From assembly GCA_032128395.1 (NCBI GenBank), contig JAQBGV010000178.1, positions 1 through 8,887 of the forward strand: a DNA stretch of 8,887 bases. Direction: 5' to 3'. The translations under genes were made by a program, and so were the position numbers. Numbering within the stretch: the first letter of the stretch is position 1; each line of letters opens with the position of its first letter. Positions 1 to 7,285 of the stretch are shown in pieces. The notes beneath the pieces are model-generated. The model was not told the DNA's origin. It was given only the letters and a program-made list of their open reading frames with translations, and made no database searches. This DNA is from JAQBGV01 sp032128395. GTDB lineage: Bacteria; Planctomycetota; UBA8108; UBA1146.

Positions 1-1287
1 CTCCTCGGTGATCCGATCGCCCTGAACGTTCCGACGTTCTCCTGTGGGACCCCCGATAGCTGGAGTATCGACACTCCGCTGCCGGCCGGGCTCGCCTTCA
101 GCGGTGCGACCGGTGCGATCAGCGGGGCGCCCACCGCGCTCTTGCCGCTGACCACCTTCACGATCACTGCAACGAACGTCACCGGCTCTGACAGCGTCTC
201 GATCACGATCACCGTGAATCCGCAGGCGCCGGCGAGCCTCGTCTATTCCGACCCGGTCTCGCTCTACCAGATCGGGGTGGCGATCACCCCGAACGTGCCG
301 AGCGCCGCGGGCGGAACGATCGACAGTTACAGCGTCGCTCCGACTCTCCCGACGGGCCTCGCGCTGGACGGCGCGACCGGGGTGATCACCGGAACTCCGA
401 GCCTGGAGTCCCTGCCGCTCGACTACACCGTCACCGCCGCCAACGTCACCGGATCGACGATCGCGATCATCACGATCGAGATCGAGAACCCCGCGCCGTG
501 CGATGTGGTCTACCCGCAGAACCCGGCATCCTACGTGGTCGGCGACCCGATCTTCCCGCAGAGCCCGACCGTGGGCTGTGGCGGGGCGACCGGGTTCACC
601 GTCTCTCCCGCGCTTCCGGCGGGCCTCGCGCTCGACCCCGCCACGGGGACCCTCAGCGGCACCCCGGCCCTGGAGACGCCTCTGACCGACCACACCGTCA
701 CCGCCACGAACTCGTTCGGTTCGTTCGACGTGGTGCTGACGATCGCGACGGTGCTCACCGCCCCTTGCTCGCCGGACTACGGCCAGTCGAGCTTCTTCTT
801 CATCGAGAATCAGGCGATCACACCGGTGGTTCCGACCGCCGGCTGCGGCGCGCCGACGAACTGGAACGCTGTACCGTCTCTGCCCGCAGGGCTCCTTCTC
901 GATCCGGCGACCGGCACCCTGAGTGGCGCTGCGACCGCACCGTCGCCGCCGACCGTCCACACGGTGACGGTCAGCAATGCGGCGGGGGGCGACTCGGTCG
1001 ACCTCACGATCGAAGTCAGCACGGCGACCCCATGTAACTTGGTCTACTCCGATCCGGCTCCGAATTACTCACGGGGTTCTGCGATCACCCCGAACGTGCC
1101 GACCGTCGGTTGCGGCGGCGCGACCTCCTTCAGCATCGCACCTGCGCTGCCGGTGGGGCTGACGTTCGACCTGGCGACCGGGATCATCAGCGGTACGCCG
1201 ACGCTGACCACCCCGCTCACGACCCACACGATCACCGCGACGAATGCCTTCGGGAGCACCACGACCACGATGGACCTGTTGGTGGAC
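1..1287 (+). repeat. Tandem Ig-like repeat array of gene 1 (one partial plus four full units)
   Basis: Units lie at 1-237 (partial), 238-504, 505-771, 772-1038 and 1039-about 1287. The period is 267 bp (89 codons). The loop cysteine (residue 25 of the unit, in a CG dipeptide) and the linker cysteine just before the unit are both present in units three to five. Both are replaced in the 238-504 unit, where the linker reads APAS and the loop AAGG. The last three units have NSF, NAA and NAF where the earlier ones have NVT. Confidence 0.9.
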
Positions 1288-1803
1288 ATCATCTTCTTCT
1301 TCACCTCGAGCGATCAGACCGTCAACTACGATCCGATCGACGGGGTGGCTGCGTTCTCCCACTCGTTCTTCCTGGAAGAGGGCCCGAACAACCCGCTCTT
1401 CCCGACTCCGACCCTCGGGGTATCGATCGCGATCGCTCACGATCCGGCCCTGCTCACCGCGCTGACCGTAAGCGAGGGGGCCGACATCTCGGCCCTGAAC
1501 GGCGGCACGGGCCCCGACTACTGGTTCCCGTTCTTCAACGGCGAGGGGATCACGATCGGGGTGCTCTACAGCTTTACGTTCCAATCGACGCTGACCGCCG
1601 CCGTCCCTCGGGAATTGACGGTCATCGACTACGAGACGGTCCCCGGTGCGTTCATCGGTGACCTCGACGGTGGGACAACCGAGTTGCTCTGGGCGAACAC
1701 CGCGGGAACTCCCCCGGTGGACAACCTGGTGGTGCTCGATGGCTCCACGGGAATCACTCCGGTGTTTGAGAACGCGACGATCTCGATCGTCCCGATTCCC
1801 TAG
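1..1803 (+). CDS. Ig-like (He_PIG-type) repeat protein with cohesin-like C-terminus, 5'-truncated by the window
   Basis: The reading frame is open from base 1 to the TAG at 1801-1803 (600 residues visible); the true start, and any signal peptide, lie upstream, so the TTG near 142 is only an internal codon. It holds a partial Ig-like repeat (1-237, lacking its first 10 residues), four complete 89-residue-register repeats, and a 171-residue C-terminal module (1288-1800). Each repeat has the putative-Ig signature LPxGLxxxxxTGxIxGxP followed by a beta-strand-like TVTATN segment, known from bacterial surface and adhesion-type proteins. The C-terminal module resembles cohesin-fold domains. Two cysteines per repeat are present except in the repeat at 238-504, which has neither. 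The visible 600 residues contain no lysine and only two arginines. It is a tandem paralogue of the next gene. I infer an extracellular structural or binding role; substrate or partner is unknown. Family assignment is firm, function is not. Confidence 0.9.
   Translation, partial: LLGDPIALNVPTFSCGTPDSWSIDTPLPAGLAFSGATGAISGAPTALLPLTTFTITATNVTGSDSVSITITVNPQAPASLVYSDPVSLYQIGVAITPNVPSAAGGTIDSYSVAPTLPTGLALDGATGVITGTPSLESLPLDYTVTAANVTGSTIAIITIEIENPAPCDVVYPQNPASYVVGDPIFPQSPTVGCGGATGFTVSPALPAGLALDPATGTLSGTPALETPLTDHTVTATNSFGSFDVVLTIATVLTAPCSPDYGQSSFFFIENQAITPVVPTAGCGAPTNWNAVPSLPAGLLLDPATGTLSGAATAPSPPTVHTVTVSNAAGGDSVDLTIEVSTATPCNLVYSDPAPNYSRGSAITPNVPTVGCGGATSFSIAPALPVGLTFDLATGIISGTPTLTTPLTTHTITATNAFGSTTTTMDLLVDIIFFFTSSDQTVNYDPIDGVAAFSHSFFLEEGPNNPLFPTPTLGVSIAIAHDPALLTALTVSEGADISALNGGTGPDYWFPFFNGEGITIGVLYSFTFQSTLTAAVPRELTVIDYETVPGAFIGDLDGGTTELLWANTAGTPPVDNLVVLDGSTGITPVFENATISIVPIP
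1288..1800 (+). other. C-terminal cohesin-like module of gene 1
   Basis: These 171 codons are not of the Ig-repeat type. Recognisable blocks are TLGVSIAIAHDPALL, then EGAD, then NGGTGPD followed by aromatic residues, FFNGEGITIGVL, and a closing strand-rich segment up to the stop. The GxSxxxxHDxxxL, EGA and NGGxGPD order recurs in the N-terminal part of gene 3 and the C-terminus of gene 2. A hydrophobic strand pattern with an early HD and a late beta-strand pair suggests a cohesin-type jelly-roll. That fold call comes from reading the pattern and would need a profile or structure comparison. Confidence 0.65.
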
Positions 1804-1811
1804 AACACCTC

Positions 1812-1902
1812 GCAGAAGGGGGAGTGTCTCCCGAGGCGTGCGCAGGGGGTTCGGCCCGACCGGACCGACCTTCCCCCGACACGCCTCGGGTCGCCCTTCT
1901 GC
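1812..1902. terminator. Long nested inverted repeat between genes 1 and 2 (possible terminator or structured leader)
   Basis: Nine bases after the gene 1 stop a 91-nt palindromic structure begins. The outer arms, 1812-1820 and 1894-1902, match perfectly over 9 bp. Inner arms, 1830-1840 and 1880-1890, match perfectly over 11 bp. Further in, 1845-1849 pairs with 1873-1877 (G5/C5) and 1851-1854 with 1865-1868. There is no run of T after the 3' arm, so it is not a classical intrinsic terminator. It may act as a U-less terminator, an mRNA 3'-end stabiliser, or a 5' regulatory structure for gene 2, whose ribosome site starts 24 bases later. The inverted repeat itself is certain; its role is inferred. 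Confidence 0.55.
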
Positions 1903-1925
1903 ACCCTTACACGCTTTCGAATGTT

Positions 1926-1932
1926 GGAGGAG
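1926..1932 (+). promoter_or_regulatory. Ribosome binding site fixing the gene 2 start
   Basis: GGAGGAG lies a few bases before the ATG at 1935. It decides between this ATG and the alternative GTG at 1824 in the same frame, which has no such site, falls on the palindrome's arms, and would bury the signal peptide. Confidence 0.85.
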
Positions 1933-1934
1933 CG

Positions 1935-4900
1935 ATGCTCTCGGTTCGCATCCCCCCGCCGAAGACGGCGGGCATCCTGCTGATCAGCCTGCTCGCGCTC
2001 GCGGGCTGCAACAACGGAGGGAGTAGTGGCGGTAGGGGGCCTGCCGCCCCGACCGCCCTCTCGTACCCGATCCCCGCTCCTCTGCTTCAGGGGCTGCCGA
2101 TGGCGCCGCTGATCCCCACGACTGCGGGTGGGGCCGCGACGCTCTTCGAAGTCTCACCGGCACTTCCGATCGGTCTCACGATGAACCCGACGACGGGTGC
2201 GATCTCCGGCACGCCGAACCAGGTGACGCCGCTCGCCTCGTACCGGGTGAGAGCCTCCAACTCGGCGGGATCCGTCGAGTTCGTGGTCGAGCTCGTGGTC
2301 GCACCGCAGGCTCCCTGCGGTCTCGCCTACTCGATCTCTAGTGCGACGTATCTCGTCGGGCTTCCGATCACCCGCAACCTTCCGAGTACCGGCTGCGGCT
2401 TGGCGGACGACTTCAGCGTGGCTCCGCCCCTCCCCGCCGGGCTCGCTCTCGATCCAGTGACCGGCGAGATCTCCGGGACGCCCACCGCGATCGCGGCGTC
2501 GGCGTCGTTCACGGTCACCGCCTCGAACATCACCGGGAGCGACACCATCGCTCTCACGATCACGATCCTGCCGCAGGCGCCCTGCGGTCTCAGCTACTCC
2601 GACCCGGCTCCCGTCTACGCCGAGGGGCTCCCGATCACGCCGAACGCCCCGAGCCTCGGCTGTGGTCCGGCGGACAGCTTCTCCATCTCCCCGACGCTCC
2701 CGGCGGGGCTGATCCTCGATCCCGCCACCGGCGAGATCGACGGCACCCCGACCGCAGTCGCGGCGGCGGCGGACTACACCGTCACCGCCACGAACGTCTC
2801 CGGCTCCACGTCTGCGATCGTGAACATCGAGGTCATCCCCCAGGCGCCCTGTCAGCTCGACTATCCGGTGCGCAACGCGATCTACCAGGAGGGGTCCCCG
2901 ATCCCCCCGAACATGCCGAGCTTCGCCTGTGGCGCCCCGACCTCCTATGGCATCTCATCGCCGCTCCCCTCCGGACTTCAGCTCGACGCCGCGACCGGGG
3001 AGATCTCCGGCACGCCGAACGTCTTGAGTTCTCTCACCAGCTACCTCGTGACCGGGAGCAACTCATCCGGGAGCGACTCGGTGTCGATCACCATCACGAT
3101 CAACCCCCAGGCTCCCTGCAACCTGAACTACGCCAATCCGAATCCGACGTACATCGACGGGACCCCGATCAATCCGAATACTCCGACGGTCGGCTGTGGC
3201 CCGGTGACCTCCTTCGGAATCACCCCCGCGCTCCCCGCGGGACTCGCCTTCTCGTTGTCCACCGGCGTGATCACCGGCACTCCGCTCGGATCCTCGCCGC
3301 TGACGAACTACACCGTCACCGCTTCGAACGTCTCGGGGTCCGACAGCGTGACTCTGCCGATCGCAGTGATCCCGCCGGCGCCCTGCAACTTGACCTACAG
3401 CGAGCCCGCGGCGGTGTACCAGCTCGATCTACCGATCGCACCGAACCTCGCGACCTTGAGCTGTGGTGCTGCGACCGGATTTTCGATTTCGCCAGCCCTC
3501 CCCGCCGGGCTCTCCTTCAACGGCGCGACGGGGACGATCACCGGGGCGCCGACCGCGCTCGGCGGCCCGACCGCCCACACGGTCACCGCGAGCAACATCA
3601 CCGGCACGACGATGGCGACGATCACTATCGAGATCGTCCCCCAGCCGCCGTGCTCGCTCGCGTACGCCGACATGTCACCCTTGTATCTCCACCAGACTCC
3701 GATCCTCCCGAACGTCGCGACGTTCGGATGCGGGATCCCAAGCCTCTGGACGATCGCACCGTCGCTCCCGGCGGGGCTGGCGCTCGACCCGACGACCGGG
3801 ACGATCAGCGGCACCCCGACGGTGATGATCACGGCGACCAACTTCACGGTCACCGCGTCGAACTCGACCGGGAGCGCGACCGTGGTCCTGACGATCACCG
3901 TCGAACCGCTCGCGCCGTGCAGCCTGACCTACACCGATCTCTCGCCGACGTATCTGGAGGGGCTCCCGATCACGCCGAACTTCGCGAACTTCGGCTGCGG
4001 CTCGCCGACGACCTGGGCGGTCACACCCGCCCTGCCGGCCGGTCTGAACCTGAACTCGACGACCGGTACGATCACCGGGACGCCCCAAATCTCGGCAGGG
4101 ACCGGTTCCCACACCGTGACCGGGTCGAACGTGACCGGCTCGGACAGCGTCGTGCTGACGATCACCGTCAACCCGCAGGCGCCCTGCAATCTCGTCTACG
4201 AGTTCCCAGCACCGGTCTACACGTCCGGCGTGTTGATCCCGCTGAATCACGCCTTCTTCGGTTGCGGTATCCCCGAGAACTTCGTGATCTCGCCGCCCTT
4301 GCCGGCCGGAATGACCCTCGACCCGGTCTCGGGGACGATTCGTGGCGTGCCGTCGGTGACCCAGCCGACGACGCTGCATACCGTGACCGCCGCGAACGTG
4401 ACCGGGAGCGACACCACCACCGTGTCCATCACCGTCGCACCGCCGGCCCCCTGCGGGCTCGCCTATTCCGGCCCGGTCGCGACCTACACCGTCGGCCAGC
4501 TGATCACGCCGAATCTGCCGAACTTCACTTGTGGCACGCCGGACAGCTGGATCGCTTCGCCGTTGCTTCCCGCTGGACTCACCCTCGAGCCGACGACCGG
4601 AGTGATCTTCGGAACCCCGACCACGCCGACCCCGACCGCGATCTACACGGTCATCGCGTCGAACGTGACCGGCAGCGACTCCTTCGGCCTGATGATCACC
4701 GTGAACCCGGAGGCTCCGTGCAACCTCGCGTACTCTAGTCCGAGTGCGCTCTACCTCATGGGGCTGGCGATCACCCCGAACGTGGCGAGTTTCGCCTGCG
4801 GGACCCCCTCGAGTTTCAGCATCGCACCGACCTTGCCGGCGGGGCTGACCCTCGATCCGACCACGGGTGAGATCACGGGGACGCCAACGTCGTCGAGCCC

Positions 4901-7091
4901 GCTGACGAATCATGCGGTGACCGCCACGAACGTCACGGGAAGTGACGCCGTGTCCATTTCGATCAGCATCGCACCCCAGGCCCCCTGCGGCCTCTCCTAC
5001 TCGACCTCCATCGCGACCTACGCCGTCGGCCAGGCGATCACGCCGAACCTGCCGAGCTTCGCGTGCGGGACCCCCGACAGCTGGAGTATCGCTCCAGCCC
5101 TCCCTGGCGGACTCGCGATCGATCCATCGAGCGGAGCGATCAGCGGTACCCCGACCGTGATCTCACCGGCGGCGATCTACGCGGTGACCGCCTCCAACGT
5201 CACGGGGAGCGCCGGCGTGTCGATCTTGATCACGGTCGATCCCGAACCCCCGTGCGGCCTCTCCTACGCCGCATCTCCCGCGACCTACTCCGTCGGCCAG
5301 GCGATCGCACCGAACCTGCCGAGCTTCGCGTGTGGTACCCCTGACAGCTGGAGCATCGCTCCGGCCCTCCCCGGCGGACTCACGATCAGCCCGTCGACCG
5401 GAGTGATCAGCGGCACGCCGACTGCGATCTCGTCGACGGCGAGCTACACCGTCACCGCCTCGAACGTCTCCGGGAGCGCCACCGCGTCGATCTCGATCAC
5501 GGTCGATCCCGAGGCCCCCTGCGGTCTCTTCTACTCCGACCCCATCGCGACCTACACCGCCGGTGTGGCGATTTCGCCGAACCTTCCGACCGTCTCGTGC
5601 GGCACGCCGAGCTCCTACAGCATCGCACCGGCGCTGCCGGTCGGACTCGTGCTGAATCCGTCGACCGGCGTGATCAGCGGCACCCCGGCCTCGGCGGCTG
5701 CGGCCGTGGCCCACAGCGTCACGGCGTCCAATGTCACCGGCTCGACGATCGCGATCGTATCGGTCGAAGTCTTGGAGCCGGCGCCCTGCACGGTCGTCTA
5801 CCCGCTGAATCCGGCGACCTATGTGATGGGTGCCCCCATCGTTTCGCAGACCCCCACGGTGGGGTGCGGCGCCGCGACCGGATTCTCCGCTGCTCCTCCG
5901 CTTCCGGCGGGGCTCGTCCTGAACGCTGCCACCGGGACCCTGAGCGGAACCCCGACCGCGGTCACCCCGCTGACCGGCTACACCATCACCGCATCGAATG
6001 CGTTCGGGTCGGCGAGTGTGATTCTCAGCATGGAGACCACCCTCAGCCCCCCCTGCTCCCCGAACTACGGCCAGTCGAGCTTCACCTTCGTCGAGAACCA
6101 GGCGCTCACCCCCGTGGTCCCGACCGTCGGTTGCGGAGCCGCGACGAACTGGAGCATCTCGCCGCCGCTGCCTGTGGGGATCGCACTCCACACGACGACC
6201 GGTACCCTGAGCGGCACGCCGACCGCGCTCGCGTCACCCGCTGTGCACACCGTCACCGTGAGCAACACGGCGGGGAGCGATACGGTCCTGATCACCATCG
6301 AGGTCTCCACCTCCGCGCCGTGCAACCTGGTCTACGCCGACCCTGCTCCGAACTACTCCTTGAGTGCGACGATCACCCCGAACGTGCCGACCGTCGGGTG
6401 CGGTGGGGCCACCGGATTCAGCATCGCGCCGGCGCTGCCGGTCGGACTGTCTCTCCATCCGACGACCGGGATCATCACCGGGACTCCGACCGTGGTCACG
6501 CTTCCCGCGACCTATACCATCACCGCGACGAATCCCTTCGGGGCCACCTCGACGACCATGGATCTCCGCGTCGACATCATCTTCTTCTTCACCTCGAGCG
6601 ATCAGACCGTCACCTATGATCCGGTGGATGGCATGGCGACCTTCTCCCAGTCGTTCTGGGTGGAAGAGGGCCCAGACAATCCGCTCTACCCGACCGAGAC
6701 CCTCGGGGTCTCTCTCGCGATCTCTCACGACCCGACTCTGCTCACCGCACTGACCGTCGCCGAGGGAGCCGACATCGCGGCTCTGAACGGCGGGGGCGGG
6801 CCTGACTACTGGTTCCCCTTCTTCAACGGCGAGGGGATCACGATCGGCGTGCTGTTCAGCTTCTCCTTCACGTCCACCCTGATGGTCGACGTGCCGAAAG
6901 AGATGGCAGTCGCGGACTACGAGACGGTCGCCGGTTCGTTCGCCGGGGACCTGGATGGGGAGATCACACAACTCCTCTGGGCGAACACCGCGGGGACCCC
7001 GCCGGTGGACAATCTCGTGGTGCTCGACGGTTCGACGGGAATCACTCCAGTCTTCGTGCAACCGACGATCACGATCGTCCCGGGTCCCTAG
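1935..7091 (+). CDS. Giant lipoprotein with 17 Ig-like (He_PIG-type) repeats and a cohesin-like C-terminus
   Basis: The product is 1718 residues. The N-terminus has a basic start, a hydrophobic core and a lipobox L22-A23-G24-C25, so C25 should be lipidated; a Gly/Ser-rich spacer follows (residues 26-41). Residues 42-1547 are 17 putative-Ig repeats. The first is 88 residues, and all later ones keep an 89-residue register without any insertion or deletion. The conserved core is LPxGLxxxxxTGxIxGTP, then TVTASNxTGS. Repeats 2-17 each have a linker Cys and a CG loop Cys; repeat 1 has neither. Residues 1548-1718 form the same cohesin-like module as in gene 1 (about 78% identical by hand count). Only two lysines occur in the full protein. 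I infer a long surface stalk anchored by lipid and presenting a binding module at its tip. The ligand is unknown. The start is chosen on the Shine-Dalgarno and lipobox. No transmembrane segment or sorting motif follows at the C-terminus. Confidence 0.93.
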   Translation: MLSVRIPPPKTAGILLISLLALAGCNNGGSSGGRGPAAPTALSYPIPAPLLQGLPMAPLIPTTAGGAATLFEVSPALPIGLTMNPTTGAISGTPNQVTPLASYRVRASNSAGSVEFVVELVVAPQAPCGLAYSISSATYLVGLPITRNLPSTGCGLADDFSVAPPLPAGLALDPVTGEISGTPTAIAASASFTVTASNITGSDTIALTITILPQAPCGLSYSDPAPVYAEGLPITPNAPSLGCGPADSFSISPTLPAGLILDPATGEIDGTPTAVAAAADYTVTATNVSGSTSAIVNIEVIPQAPCQLDYPVRNAIYQEGSPIPPNMPSFACGAPTSYGISSPLPSGLQLDAATGEISGTPNVLSSLTSYLVTGSNSSGSDSVSITITINPQAPCNLNYANPNPTYIDGTPINPNTPTVGCGPVTSFGITPALPAGLAFSLSTGVITGTPLGSSPLTNYTVTASNVSGSDSVTLPIAVIPPAPCNLTYSEPAAVYQLDLPIAPNLATLSCGAATGFSISPALPAGLSFNGATGTITGAPTALGGPTAHTVTASNITGTTMATITIEIVPQPPCSLAYADMSPLYLHQTPILPNVATFGCGIPSLWTIAPSLPAGLALDPTTGTISGTPTVMITATNFTVTASNSTGSATVVLTITVEPLAPCSLTYTDLSPTYLEGLPITPNFANFGCGSPTTWAVTPALPAGLNLNSTTGTITGTPQISAGTGSHTVTGSNVTGSDSVVLTITVNPQAPCNLVYEFPAPVYTSGVLIPLNHAFFGCGIPENFVISPPLPAGMTLDPVSGTIRGVPSVTQPTTLHTVTAANVTGSDTTTVSITVAPPAPCGLAYSGPVATYTVGQLITPNLPNFTCGTPDSWIASPLLPAGLTLEPTTGVIFGTPTTPTPTAIYTVIASNVTGSDSFGLMITVNPEAPCNLAYSSPSALYLMGLAITPNVASFACGTPSSFSIAPTLPAGLTLDPTTGEITGTPTSSSPLTNHAVTATNVTGSDAVSISISIAPQAPCGLSYSTSIATYAVGQAITPNLPSFACGTPDSWSIAPALPGGLAIDPSSGAISGTPTVISPAAIYAVTASNVTGSAGVSILITVDPEPPCGLSYAASPATYSVGQAIAPNLPSFACGTPDSWSIAPALPGGLTISPSTGVISGTPTAISSTASYTVTASNVSGSATASISITVDPEAPCGLFYSDPIATYTAGVAISPNLPTVSCGTPSSYSIAPALPVGLVLNPSTGVISGTPASAAAAVAHSVTASNVTGSTIAIVSVEVLEPAPCTVVYPLNPATYVMGAPIVSQTPTVGCGAATGFSAAPPLPAGLVLNAATGTLSGTPTAVTPLTGYTITASNAFGSASVILSMETTLSPPCSPNYGQSSFTFVENQALTPVVPTVGCGAATNWSISPPLPVGIALHTTTGTLSGTPTALASPAVHTVTVSNTAGSDTVLITIEVSTSAPCNLVYADPAPNYSLSATITPNVPTVGCGGATGFSIAPALPVGLSLHPTTGIITGTPTVVTLPATYTITATNPFGATSTTMDLRVDIIFFFTSSDQTVTYDPVDGMATFSQSFWVEEGPDNPLYPTETLGVSLAISHDPTLLTALTVAEGADIAALNGGGGPDYWFPFFNGEGITIGVLFSFSFTSTLMVDVPKEMAVADYETVAGSFAGDLDGEITQLLWANTAGTPPVDNLVVLDGSTGITPVFVQPTITIVPGP
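2058..6575 (+). repeat. Array of 17 tandem 267-bp Ig-like repeat units in gene 2
   Basis: Unit starts are 2058 (264 bp), then 2322, 2589, 2856, 3123, 3390, 3657, 3924, 4191, 4458, 4725, 4992, 5259, 5526, 5793, 6060 and 6327. The last unit runs into the C-terminal module near 6575. Units 12 and 13 are the most alike (about 70 of 89 residues identical by hand count, including an unbroken 24-residue match), which suggests a late duplication. Unit 16 has a divergent opening (PNYGQSSF) that is also found in the penultimate unit of gene 1. Repeats of this length and similarity are recombination-prone and a risk for assembly collapse. Confidence 0.93.
5526..7091 (+). repeat. Segment of gene 2 duplicated collinearly in gene 1 (partner 238-1803)
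   Basis: The last four repeats, the C-terminal module and the stop codon of gene 2 align with 238-1803 at a constant offset of 5288 bases, with no net insertion or deletion over 1566 bases. Position-matched units share private features absent from neighbours: STIAI in the first of the four, YGQSSF and ENQA in the third, MDL and VDIIFFF at the end of the fourth. This shows that the two genes descend from one ancestor that already had this four-repeat terminus. Confidence 0.9.
6576..7088 (+). other. C-terminal cohesin-like module of gene 2
   Basis: This covers residues 1548-1718 of the lipoprotein. Blocks match the gene 1 module: HD at residues 1598-1599, EGAD, NGGGGPD at 1618-1624, the FFNGEGITIGVL strand, and a nearly invariant ending around WANTAGTPPVDNLVVLDG. 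The module contains no cysteine, unlike the repeats before it. As the domain furthest from the lipid anchor it would be the exposed part. The cohesin-like fold is inferred from strand pattern and from its resemblance to the gene 3 N-terminal module. Confidence 0.65.
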
Positions 7092-7137
7092 CAGCGAGAT
7101 GAGGCCTAGGAGGCGGTCGGAACGGCGCGGCCCTCCC

Positions 7138-7165
7138 TTTCCACCGGCAGATGCGGCGCTATATT
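7138..7165 (+). promoter_or_regulatory. Weak sigma70-like promoter candidate for gene 3
   Basis: TTTCCA (7138-7143) and TATATT (7160-7165) are separated by 16 bases and stand about 120 bases before the gene 3 ATG. The second box is one of the few AT-rich hexamers in an otherwise GC-rich gap. The match to the consensus is partial (four and five of six bases), and promoter rules in the presumed host group are poorly known. Confidence 0.25.
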
Positions 7166-7197
7166 GGGAGAGTGCGGGAAAGTGGTGTGAGGACGCC

Positions 7198-7259
7198 GGA
7201 CCCTCGGGTCCCGATTCGCCCGCAGAGCAGGCTCTCCCCCCGGATCTATCTCTCCGGGG
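7198..7259 (+). other. Two small hairpins in the gene 3 leader
   Basis: The first has GGACC (7198-7202) pairing with GGTCC (7207-7211) around a CTCG loop. The second has CCCCGGA (7238-7244) pairing with TCCGGGG (7253-7259) around an 8-base loop, ending 10 bases before the ribosome site. Neither is followed by a T run, so they are not terminators by the usual rule. They may shape the 5' untranslated region, or be chance in GC-rich DNA. Confidence 0.35.
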
Positions 7260-7269
7260 TCGGGACTAC

Positions 7270-7276
7270 GGAAGGA
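7270..7276 (+). promoter_or_regulatory. Ribosome binding site fixing the gene 3 start
   Basis: GGAAGGA sits 9 bases before the ATG at 7286. The earlier in-frame ATG at 7151 lacks a comparable site and would put 45 Arg-rich residues in front of the signal peptide, so 7286 is preferred. Confidence 0.75.
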
Positions 7277-7285
7277 ACACGCGCC

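Noticed and set aside
1824..1934. Upstream extension of gene 2 to a GTG at 1824
   Set aside because: No ribosome site, it crosses the palindrome, and it would place 37 residues before a clear lipoprotein signal peptide.
3675..4913. Long minus-strand open frame opposite the gene 2 repeats
   Set aside because: Its translation is very rich in Arg, Asp and Gly with no domain pattern, and it mirrors the plus-strand repeats; it is a GC-driven shadow.
2058..6575. CRISPR-like or satellite array
   Set aside because: The 267-bp period is a protein repeat in frame, with units diverging as coding sequence and without spacers.
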